A stretch of DNA of 12,866 bases, from positions 1 to 12,866 of the forward strand of contig QHWL01000178.1 of the NCBI GenBank assembly GCA_003222555.1, given 5' to 3'. Below, piece by piece: positions 1-7,290 of this stretch (position 1 is its first letter; every line of letters starts with the position of its first letter). A model generated the notes under the pieces. The model was not told the origin of the DNA. It saw nothing but the letters and a program-made list of their open reading frames with translations, and searched no databases. The position numbers and the translations under genes were made by a program. Origin of the DNA: Acidobacteriota bacterium (GTDB lineage Bacteria > Acidobacteriota > Vicinamibacteria > Vicinamibacterales > CAVVIG01).

Positions 1-2
1 CG

Positions 3-1154
3 GCTCAAGGGGCTCGAGCTCCCTCTGCGCCCGGCGGCCCCCTCCCCGGCGCCCGAGGATCGCGGCTACCGCGCGCGCGCGCGGCGATCGAAGACTCGCC
101 AGCGCTACCTCAACGCGTCAGCCGCCTTGGGGGCCCCGGCGACGCGCGCGGGCCGCAGGCGATCCTCGCGCCGGGGTCGCGCGCATTCGTGCGCTTGCGT
201 CTCGAACGACCCGCCGTGCTCACACGTGGCGATCGCTACATCCTGCGCGCGTACTCGCCGTCGGTCACCATCGCCGGCGGTCACGTGCTGGATCCGAAAC
301 CGCCGCCGACAGCGATTCGCACGGTGGCGGCCGTTGAGCGATGCCGCCGGCTCGATTTCGATCCGGCCGCCGAGACCGATCGCGTCGCCTCGGAGCTACG
401 CGCGGTCGCCGTCATGATCGAGGATGCCGGCGATACAGGACTGGCGATCTCGGCGCTGGTGTCGCGCGCGGCCATCGACCCCGGCGCGCTCGATGCGCGG
501 ATCGACGCGTTGGTGGCGGCGGCGCATGCGGTGCGGATTGAGGACGTGATGGTGCGGCCCACGGTGCTCGATCGTCTGAAGACGGCCATCGTCGCGATGC
601 TCGGTGAGCATCATCGTGACCAGCCGTTGTCGGAAGGAATGCCGCGGGGGGAAGCGCGGGAACGGTTGTTCGGTCGAGGCCATCCGCTGGTGTTCGAGCG
701 CGCGGTCGCCGAGCTGGCGGCGGCGGGCCGGATTGCGGCGCGCGACCGGCTGGCGCTCGTCAGCCATCGCGTTTCGCTGTCGCCCGAGGAGGAACGGGCG
801 CGCGCGGCGCTCGAGCGCGCCTTCCGCGACGGGGGGCTGAGGCCGCCAGACGCCGGGTCGCTTGTGCCGGCGATCGGCGTGGCGCCCGCGGTCGCCGATC
901 GAATGGTCAAGCTGCTGCAGCGCCAGAAGGTGCTCGTGAAAGTCGACGAGCTCCTCTTTCACGAGGAGGCGCTGAGAGAGTTGAAGCGGGATGTGACGGC
1001 GCTGAAAGTTTCGGGGGGGCCAAACGCGCGAATCGATGTGGGGACATTCAAGGAACGGTTCGGCATCACGCGGAAGTTCGCGATCCCGCTGCTCGGCTAT
1101 CTGGATCGCGAGCGTGTGACCCGGCGAGTGGGAGACGCTCGGGTCGTGCTCTAG
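3..1154 (+). CDS. selB: Selenocysteine-specific elongation factor SelB, C-terminal part (5' end outside window)
   Basis: SelB is the EF-Tu-like GTPase that delivers Sec-tRNA to UGA codons by binding the SECIS hairpin of the mRNA. The GTPase domain lies before the window. What is visible is the end of the beta-barrel domain III (VRLRLERPAVLTRGDRYILR at 189–248, then YSPSVTIAGGHVLDP, a hallmark SelB stretch) followed by the winged-helix repeats that bind SECIS. The last one is very typical: FKERFGITRKFAIPLLGYLD, then RERVTRRVGDARVVL at the stop. The frame is open from base 3, but upstream of about base 150 the translation stops looking like SelB; frame 1 there reads more like domain III (KTRQRY, then ALGAPATRAG), so one base may be missing near 151–152. 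The GTG at 189 is internal to the family, not a real start. It converges with tatA, 3 bp apart. The family call is firm; the first 150 bases are not. Confidence 0.9.
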   Translation, partial: AQGARAPSAPGGPLPGARGSRLPRARAAIEDSPALPQRVSRLGGPGDARGPQAILAPGSRAFVRLRLERPAVLTRGDRYILRAYSPSVTIAGGHVLDPKPPPTAIRTVAAVERCRRLDFDPAAETDRVASELRAVAVMIEDAGDTGLAISALVSRAAIDPGALDARIDALVAAAHAVRIEDVMVRPTVLDRLKTAIVAMLGEHHRDQPLSEGMPRGEARERLFGRGHPLVFERAVAELAAAGRIAARDRLALVSHRVSLSPEEERARAALERAFRDGGLRPPDAGSLVPAIGVAPAVADRMVKLLQRQKVLVKVDELLFHEEALRELKRDVTALKVSGGPNARIDVGTFKERFGITRKFAIPLLGYLDRERVTRRVGDARVVL

Positions 1155-1157
1155 CTG

Positions 1158-1304
1158 CTAGGGTTTCTCGTCTTTGGTCTCGTTCTTGAAGTTGCGAATC
1201 GCGCTGCCGATGCCGCGGCCGATTTCGGGCAGCCGGTTGGCTCCGAAAATGATGATGACGATCGCGAGAATGACGAGCAGTTCAGGGAGTCCGAGGCGGC
1301 CCAT
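1158..1304 (-). CDS. tatA: Sec-independent protein translocase subunit TatA (48 aa)
   Basis: TatA forms the pore-like assembly of the twin-arginine pathway, which exports folded proteins across the inner membrane. The 48-residue product has the full TatA plan: a short N-terminus with E8, one membrane helix (about residues 9–20, rich in Val and Ile), the hinge FG at 20–21, then the amphipathic helix with [19 protein letters not shown], and a very short charged tail ending DEKP. The LPEIG and single-helix layout favour TatA over TatB. The ATG at 1304 is preceded by AAAGGAG, 7 nt upstream, a strong ribosome binding site that fixes the start. It is shorter than most TatA proteins (often 55–90 aa) because the acidic tail is reduced. 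No tatC is visible nearby. The gene sits downstream of an array of hairpin repeats and end-to-end with selB. Confidence 0.92.
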   Translation of the reverse strand: MGRLGLPELLVILAIVIIIFGANRLPEIGRGIGSAIRNFKNETKDEKP

Positions 1305-1320
1305 GATGACACTCCTTTAA

Positions 1321-1647
1321 TACCTCGCGTTGGGGCCCCACCCCCAACGCGCCTGCCGAACTGACGCACTGCCTCGGCCTCGAGCGTAGACTCTCGGCCT
1401 CGGGTACCTCGCGTTGGCGCGCATCCCAACGCGCGTGCCGAACAGACGCACTGCCTCGGCCTCGAGCGGAGACTCTCGGCCTCGGGTGCCTCGCGTTGGC
1501 GCGCATCCCAACGCGTGCCGAACAGACGCACTCCCTCGGCCTCGAGCGGAGACTCTCGGCCTCGGGTACCTCGCGTTGGAGCCCACTCCCAACGCGCTTG
1601 CGAACCGATTCGATGCTCCAGGCCTGTGCCAGCGGCTCGGCCTCAGG
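1321..1647. repeat. Four-unit tandem array of 80–84 bp repeats, each with a GCGTTGG/CCAACGC hairpin
   Basis: Units begin TACCTCGCGTTGG or TGCCTCGCGTTGG at 1321, 1405, 1487 and 1567, giving lengths of 84, 82 and 80 bp and a degenerate fourth unit of about 81 bp. Each holds an inverted repeat (arms 1327–1335/1342–1350, 1411–1417/1426–1432, 1493–1499/1508–1514, 1573–1579/1589–1595) with a variable loop. Units 1–3 share a middle block (GACGCACT) and all end in a CTCGGCCTC motif that occurs twice per complete unit. Open frames across it, rich in Arg and Pro, follow the repeat and are not genes. This array fills most of the 476-bp gap between tatA and the flavoprotein gene; 1650–1780 shows nothing recognisable. 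Confidence 0.85.
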
Positions 1648-1780
1648 TGCTCCATTCACGCGCTCGAATTTGTGAAAGGAGGAACCGCGTCGATTGTACC
1701 ACCAACCTAACAGCTGGCGGCGGCGCGTAAGGGAACCCAGTGTCAAGGCCGAGGGCGGCGATCGGGCGGGGACCGCGGGT

Positions 1781-3010
1781 TCAACTTCGCAACAGGCGCC
1801 ATGCGAGGCGAGCTTCGAGCGTTTTGGCGAGCCGCCACTTGAGCCCGGTGTAACCTTGATCGCCGGTCGCGAGATCGGCCATCACGGCGCGCACGCCAGC
1901 ACTATGAAGAAGCGCGTCGGTCATCAAGCGTGCGAATGACGGGCGGAAGAAGCCCGCCTTGAAGCGCGCCGCGCGCCCGAGTTCGGCCGCGATCTCATCG
2001 CGCACCCGCTCAGCGTAACGACGAGACGGGTTCGCGGCGCCCGACAATAGCGCGTCGGCGGCCCACTGGCCAGACAGCAGCGCAAAATAGATGCCTTCGC
2101 GCGTGATTGGATCGACCAGCCCCGCAGCATCACCGACCAGGAACCATCTGGGCCCTGCCACTGTCAGCGTCTCGAAACCGTGCGCGGTGAGCGACGGGAT
2201 GGGCCACGAGTACGGCTCGAGACGCGCACCGCTGGCGATGCGCGTCGACCGAATCCATGACGCTGTCCGCGCGCGGAGCGCGGCGACGGTCGCGCCGGCA
2301 TCCGCCTGCGCGCAAATGCCGATGGCGAGATGCGTCGGCCGCGGAAACGACCAGATGTAACCCGGCGGATCCGCGACCATCTCCACGACTATCTCGTCAC
2401 TCGTGACCGCGTGCGCGAAGTAGCCGGTCGCGATCGACAGCTCGGCGCGATCGAACGGGCGCGCAAGCCGCCGGCGCAGGAGGCTGTTTGCGCCGTCGGC
2501 GCCGATAACATGAGCCGCGCGCACCGGGCGCGGCGTCACGTCGAGCCGGAAGCCGCCCTCGATCGCCGCGACGTCGGTGACGCGCGCGGCGACGATCTCG
2601 GCGCCGGCCTTGCGCGCCGCCGCGAGGAGCAGGGCGTCGAAATCGGTTCGGCTCGCGACGACCAGACCGCGCGACAGCCTCGAGCTCGCCGTTCGCCGCG
2701 GCGTGGCTCCGCGACCCACAGTGAAAAATGGTGCGCCGACCTCGCCCTCGTTCTGGAGCGGGACGACTGCGTCCTCGCCGATAGCGCCGCGGACGAACCG
2801 GGCGGAGCGAATGCGGCGTGCGGGGAGACAATCAATATCGACGGCGTCGGCGACGAGCGCGAGTGCCCGTCCGGTGACACCGCCGCCGCATGGCTTCTCC
2901 CGAGGGTGTGAGGGATCGATGAGCGCCACGCGCGCACCGTGTCGGGCGAGAACATGGGCCGCCCACGCCCCGGCCGGGCCCGCACCGACGACGGCGACAT
3001 CGCTTCTCAT
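1781..3010 (-). CDS. FAD-dependent oxidoreductase, geranylgeranyl reductase family
   Basis: A 409-residue flavoprotein of the COG0644 family, whose members use FAD and a reductant to saturate isoprenoid double bonds (in chlorophyll side chains, menaquinone or archaeal-type lipids) or act as related monooxygenases. The N-terminus has the dinucleotide-binding GAGPAG at residues 9–14 with an acidic D32 ending the second strand. This is followed by REKPCGGGVTGRAL (about 37–50); the KPCGGG signature marks this family rather than plain FAD monooxygenases. The central GADGANSLLRR and the later WFLVGDAAGLVDPITREGI are the two further FAD-contact motifs, and all look intact. No membrane helix is evident. 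The substrate cannot be read from the sequence; menaquinone or another polyprenyl lipid is an inference. The ATG at 3010 has only a weak purine-rich leader (GAAGAAAG). tatA follows in the same direction after a long repeat-filled gap, so co-transcription is uncertain. Confidence 0.85.
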   Translation of the reverse strand: MRSDVAVVGAGPAGAWAAHVLARHGARVALIDPSHPREKPCGGGVTGRALALVADAVDIDCLPARRIRSARFVRGAIGEDAVVPLQNEGEVGAPFFTVGRGATPRRTASSRLSRGLVVASRTDFDALLLAAARKAGAEIVAARVTDVAAIEGGFRLDVTPRPVRAAHVIGADGANSLLRRRLARPFDRAELSIATGYFAHAVTSDEIVVEMVADPPGYIWSFPRPTHLAIGICAQADAGATVAALRARTASWIRSTRIASGARLEPYSWPIPSLTAHGFETLTVAGPRWFLVGDAAGLVDPITREGIYFALLSGQWAADALLSGAANPSRRYAERVRDEIAAELGRAARFKAGFFRPSFARLMTDALLHSAGVRAVMADLATGDQGYTGLKWRLAKTLEARLAWRLLRS

Positions 3011-3042
3011 GCTTTCTTCGAGGCTGTCAAAAAATTGGACAC

Positions 3043-3184
3043 TTGAACGCAGAGCTTAGGGAAAATTCACCCACGAATTGGTAGTTGCCTTCAACAACAT
3101 CAAGACTCTGCGGCCGCGGTCTCTGCGTTGAGCGTGATTTGTCATCCGCCGCCCCCGGGCCTCGCGCGGACTGCGGGCGAGGCC
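3043..3184. repeat. Intergenic inverted fragments (ACGCAGAG / CTCTGCGT) and a GC hairpin
   Basis: The gap between the divergent genes at 3010 and 3207 holds AACGCAGAG at 3046–3054 and its inverted counterpart CTCTGCGTT at 3121–3129. A second partial CTCTGCGG lies just before the latter. It also holds a perfect 8-bp hairpin, GGCCTCGC at 3158–3165 and GCGAGGCC at 3177–3184, with an 11-nt loop, ending 22 bp before the next gene's ATG. I see no clear sigma70 promoter for either gene here. The CTCTGCGTT pieces look like remnants of a dispersed repeat. Confidence 0.45.
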
Positions 3185-3206
3185 TATCGTGATACATTAA
3201 ACGGCC

Positions 3207-3668
3207 ATGATCGGCGTCGAAACGACACGGTTGTTCACCGTGGGAGTATTTCAAGATGTCGCGTGGGCGGTGAAGGGCCTCGACGCGCTCATCGGCGCGG
3301 GGTTCCCACCCGAGTCGCTGACGATCATCGCGAAGGAGGGCGCCGACATCAGTACGCTCGTCGAGCGCACGTTCGGATCGGCCGGCGAACGCCTCGACGT
3401 AGCGGGAATCGGCGCCATTGTCGCGCGCGGACCGATGGTTGACGCGCTCCAAGGGAGCGGGCGCGACTTGCCGAAGCTGGGCCTGGCGGGCACGATGCGT
3501 CGGGTCGGCTTTCAGGCGCACGACGGCCGCATCTTCGAGACGCTCACGGGTCGCGGCGGCGTGCTGGTCGCAATTCGGACCGAGCCGCGTGCCGCCGACG
3601 CGTTGGCGATTTTGCACTCGTATGGCGGAGGGAATGCGGCAATCGGCGCCTGGACCGGGAAAGTGTAG
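3207..3668 (+). CDS. Small protein resembling the YflT/general stress protein 17M-like domain
   Basis: A 153-residue soluble protein. Its N-terminal half reads FTVGVFQDVAWAVKGLDALIGAGFPPESLTIIAKEG, which resembles the short alpha/beta fold of YflT and general stress protein 17M, where a GVF/GVY strand, a helix and an AGF–(D/E)–(L/I)–(S/T) turn recur. The C-terminal half (GILV-like stretch GGVLVAIRTEPRAADALAIL) looks like a second copy of the strand–helix pattern, as in ferredoxin-like or DUF1269-type proteins. There is no signal peptide, membrane helix or cysteine-based motif. The ATG at 3207 is the first sensible start; its ribosome binding site is weak. A role in stress response is only suggested by the family name; no partner gene in the window supports it. 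Confidence 0.7.
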   Translation: MIGVETTRLFTVGVFQDVAWAVKGLDALIGAGFPPESLTIIAKEGADISTLVERTFGSAGERLDVAGIGAIVARGPMVDALQGSGRDLPKLGLAGTMRRVGFQAHDGRIFETLTGRGGVLVAIRTEPRAADALAILHSYGGGNAAIGAWTGKV

Positions 3669-3814
3669 CCCGGGCGCCAGCTCGAGACAGTCCGGCCTCA
3701 TGCTTCCCTTAGACGTCTTAACAAATACACAGGAGTTTTGGGGCATTTCTTTTGCAGTTGCCCTCATAGAGACTCGTGCGCGAAAATATCTCCACCAGTA
3801 ATATCCCGTTCCCA

Positions 3815-4273
3815 ATGGCAGAGACCACTCCCACGCGTCAGCTCCGTACCAATTGGTCCGCTGGACACCTTTCGGTCCACGTCGAGGGTGCGCACCCTGT
3901 AGAGGTCCCGTTTCTTTTCGAGCAGCAGCAATCGCGCCTCGGCCCGGCGTTCGTGGCCTCCTTCGCGTATCACGTGGCCATGATATTCCTGGTGCTGCTC
4001 GCGATTCGCTATGGGCCCGGCGGAACCACCTCTGCGGCGTTGCTCCCCGAGCAGCCCAACAGCCAAATCGTTTGGCTGAATGAACCAGGCCCTGGCGGGG
4101 GAGGAGGCGGTGGCGGCAACAAGATGAAAGAGCCGCCGCGTCCGGCCGAGCTGCCCGGCAAAGCCAAGCTGACGGTGCCGGTGACCAAGCCGCCGAAGCT
4201 CGAAGACCCACAACAGGCGAAAAAGGAACCCGATCCGATAGGATTCACTGCCTGGCGCGATCGAAAAGCCTGA
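3815..4273 (+). CDS. TonB-family protein, N-terminal fragment (frameshifted gene, part 1)
   Basis: This is the front of a TonB-type energy transducer, which couples the ExbBD proton motor to outer-membrane receptors or related machines. It has a cytoplasmic N-terminus of about 40 residues, one membrane helix at about residues 45–65 (FVASFAYHVAMIFLVLLAIR), then a periplasmic linker with an eight-Gly run and Pro/Lys-rich text (KPPKLEDPQQAKKEPDPI). After DPI the frame runs into GFTAWRDRKA and stops. Removing one G of the GG at 4241–4242 instead gives DPIDSLPGAIEKPEGPPTP and joins the gene to the TonB C-terminal domain in the next entry, for a 292-residue protein. A GTG at 3776 would add 13 residues; neither start has a clear ribosome binding site, and I prefer the ATG. 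The split is either a sequencing error or a recent mutation. Confidence 0.75.
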   Translation: MAETTPTRQLRTNWSAGHLSVHVEGAHPVEVPFLFEQQQSRLGPAFVASFAYHVAMIFLVLLAIRYGPGGTTSAALLPEQPNSQIVWLNEPGPGGGGGGGGNKMKEPPRPAELPGKAKLTVPVTKPPKLEDPQQAKKEPDPIGFTAWRDRKA

Positions 4274-4400
4274 GGGTCCCCCGACCCCGTCCCAAGGGTC
4301 CGGCAGCAACGGCGGTGCCGGCACGGGAAGTGGCACTGGCATCGGAGTCGGCACCGGCTCGGGTCTTGGCCGGGGAAGCGGCGGCGGAACCGGCGGGGGC

Positions 4401-4694
4401 GTGTACCGTCCTGGCAACGGCGTCACACTGCCGCGCGTGCTTCGCGAAGTGAAGCCGCAGTATACGTCTGACGCGATGCGCGCGAAGGTGCAGGGGATGG
4501 TGCTGCTCGAGTGCGTTGTGAAACCCGACGGTAGCGTCGGCGATGTTCACGTCGTCCGGTCTCTCGACTCGACGTTCGGTCTCGATCAGGAAGCGGTCAC
4601 CGCGGCGCGGAAGTGGCTCTTCGCGCCTGGCACTCGCATGGGCGAGCCGGTGTCGGTGTTGGTGACCATCGAGTTGACCTTCACGCTACGCTAA
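4401..4694 (+). CDS. TonB-family protein, C-terminal domain (frameshifted gene, part 2)
   Basis: The second part of the same gene lies one frame over. The frame opens just after a TAG at 4239–4241. It encodes a Gly/Ser/Thr linker (4296–4400, repeats such as GTGSGTG) and then the TonB C-terminal domain: VLREVKPQYTSDAMRAKVQG, then VLLECVVKPDGSVGDVHVVRSLD and AARKWLFAPGTRMGEPV, ending in a beta-strand ELTFTLR. These strand–helix–strand elements match the domain that touches TonB boxes of outer-membrane receptors. The GTG at 4401 is simply the first start codon in the frame and falls in the linker, so no independent protein is likely to begin there. The gene is alone, with no exbB or exbD nearby, and ends 3 bp before a strong terminator. 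Confidence 0.72.
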   Translation: MYRPGNGVTLPRVLREVKPQYTSDAMRAKVQGMVLLECVVKPDGSVGDVHVVRSLDSTFGLDQEAVTAARKWLFAPGTRMGEPVSVLVTIELTFTLR

Positions 4695-4697
4695 AGC

Positions 4698-4732
4698 AAA
4701 GGCCCGGCGAGGATCGCTCCTGCCGGGCCTTT
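4698..4732. terminator. Bidirectional rho-independent terminator between tonB and groEL
   Basis: AAAGGCCCGGC at 4698–4708 pairs perfectly with GCCGGGCCTTT at 4722–4732, and the 13-nt loop can extend the stem with AGGA/TCCT. The plus strand continues TTTCAATTT, and the minus strand ends TTTGCTTT, so it can stop transcription of tonB from the left and groEL from the right. It starts 3 bp after the tonB stop and lies about 85 bp beyond the groEL stop. Confidence 0.9.
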
Positions 4733-4806
4733 CAATTTACAATTTACAATTTACAACTTACGTTTCACAATTAAGAATTAATTCCTAATTCCTAATTGTA
4801 AATTTC
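4733..4806. repeat. AT-rich heptamer-repeat island downstream of groEL
   Basis: An abrupt AT-rich block in GC-rich DNA. It begins with three tandem copies of the heptamer CAATTTA and a variant CAACTTA, continues through the palindrome GAATTAATTC, and then has two copies of CTAATTC. It closes with TTGTAAATT (4796–4804), the reverse complement of AATTTACAA at the start, so the whole block can fold back on itself. No coding frame is present. It looks like a short tandem repeat element, not a gene or promoter. Confidence 0.75.
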
Positions 4807-4816
4807 CAGCGTTTAG

Positions 4817-6480
<1,664 letters not shown>

Positions 6481-6505
6481 GCTACCATTTCCTCTTCAAC
6501 CCGGG

Positions 6506-6817
6506 CTATTTTTTCTTCTTCATCTCGCCGCCTTCGATGACGGCCAACACTTCGTCTTCGCGCATGATGAGGTATTCCTCGCCGTTGAGCTTGATCTCCT
6601 GGCCGGAATACTTGCCGAAGAGGATCTTGTCGCCGGCCTTGACGTCCAGCGGGATGCGCTTCCCGTCGTCTTTGGACTTGCCGTTTCCGGCGGCGATGAC
6701 TTTGCCCTGCTGGGGCTTCTCTTTGGCGGAGTCGGGGATGATGATTCCGCCGATTTTCTGTTCGCCTTCCTCGAGGCGCTGAACAATGATGCGATCGTGC
6801 AACGGTCTGACGTTCAT
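6506..6817 (-). CDS. groES: Co-chaperonin GroES (10 kDa subunit)
   Basis: GroES is the seven-membered lid that closes the GroEL folding chamber. The 103-residue protein starts [20 protein letters not shown], contains the mobile loop that contacts GroEL ([18 protein letters not shown], about residues 21–38), the [19 protein letters not shown] strand pair and the closing [15 protein letters not shown]. It carries an extra basic tail, EMKKKK, beyond the usual end, making it slightly longer than the E. coli protein (97 aa). A GGAG about 9 nt upstream supports the ATG at 6817. It is the first gene of the groES–groEL operon, with an untranslated leader of roughly 90 nt that begins within the CIRCE operator. 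Confidence 0.98.
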   Translation of the reverse strand: MNVRPLHDRIIVQRLEEGEQKIGGIIIPDSAKEKPQQGKVIAAGNGKSKDDGKRIPLDVKAGDKILFGKYSGQEIKLNGEEYLIMREDEVLAVIEGGEMKKKK

Positions 6818-6887
6818 GCTGTGTTCTCCGTCGTTCTGAGGTTTGGGTTAAATTCCTTCAATGGTGCTGAACTTGTTGCCCTGACGG

Positions 6888-6914
6888 TTAGCACTCGTCA
6901 CGAGCGACTGCTAA
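6888..6914 (-). promoter_or_regulatory. CIRCE operator (HrcA binding site) of groES–groEL
   Basis: TTAGCACTC at 6888–6896 and GACTGCTAA at 6906–6914 are separated by exactly 9 bases, the CIRCE layout (TTAGCACTC-N9-GAGTGCTAA). One arm has a single G-to-C difference from consensus. It abuts the -10 box and covers the expected transcription start, as in HrcA-repressed chaperonin operons. hrcA is not in the window. Confidence 0.93.
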
Positions 6915-6941
6915 TTATATGACAATAACTGGCAGTGTCAA
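6914..6941 (-). promoter_or_regulatory. Near-consensus sigma70 promoter of groES–groEL
   Basis: Read on the minus strand: TTGACA (6941–6936), a 16-bp spacer, and TATAAT (6919–6914), both hexamers matching consensus fully. Transcription should start near 6907, inside the CIRCE operator. A perfect promoter held down by HrcA suits strong, heat-inducible expression. I see no sigma32-type elements. Confidence 0.9.
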
Positions 6942-6970
6942 GGTCGGAGTGCCAGGCCCGGTGCGCGGGC

Positions 6971-7195
6971 CTATCCTGTCTCTCCGGCCCTTCGTTTGAT
7001 CCTGTGCTCGGCGATTTTTCGGCTGAGGGTGTTGCGGTGCATCCCAAGCGCGTCGGCGCTTTTGGTGAGGCTGCCGTCGCAGCGGCCGAGGACGCGGGCG
7101 ATGAAGCGCTTTTCGAACTCTCGTGCGGCGTCCTCGAACCGGACGCCCCTGTCGACCATTTCCTCAATCAGTTTCTCGAGCCTGTCGCTGATCAT
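6971..7195 (-). CDS. Small Fis-type helix-turn-helix protein (74 aa)
   Basis: A 74-residue protein, MISDRLEKLIEEMVDRGVRF followed by a Fis-type DNA-binding domain: EKRFIARVLGRCDGSLTKSA, then DALGMHRNTLSRKIAEHRI. This is the C-terminal HTH found in Fis and at the end of sigma54 activators (NtrC family); here it stands alone, without receiver or AAA+ domains. It probably binds DNA as a dimer, but its target is unknown. The frame continues upstream to about 7399, but that part runs into purC and has no family resemblance, so I take the ATG at 7195, preceded by a weak GTGAG. It lies 95 bp after purC in the same direction and may share its transcript. Its stop is 29 bp before the -35 box of the groES promoter. 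Confidence 0.82.
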   Translation of the reverse strand: MISDRLEKLIEEMVDRGVRFEDAAREFEKRFIARVLGRCDGSLTKSADALGMHRNTLSRKIAEHRIKRRAGETG

Positions 7196-7290
7196 TTTCT
7201 CACTCGCGCCGGCGTGTCCCCGGCGCTGTGGCCAAGCTGAACCCGGTCGAACCTTCGCGACGGCTCGAGGCTGCCCTCGCGCCGTCCCGG

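Noticed and set aside
1321..1647. CRISPR array
   Set aside because: The 80–84 bp units are alike over nearly their whole length, with no unique spacers, and no cas genes are present.
1282..1746. Long Arg/Pro-rich open frames on both strands over the repeat array
   Set aside because: They follow the 80–84 bp repeat, repeat the same residues each unit and resemble no family; they are open only because the DNA is GC-rich and repetitive.
3027..4211. 394-residue minus-strand open frame across the YflT-like and tonB genes
   Set aside because: No family resemblance, spans an intergenic gap and opposes two recognisable plus-strand proteins.
4236..4250. Programmed ribosomal frameshift in tonB
   Set aside because: The shift needed is +1 at CCG ATA GGA, with no slippery heptamer, rare-codon pause or downstream pseudoknot that I can see; an indel explains it more simply.
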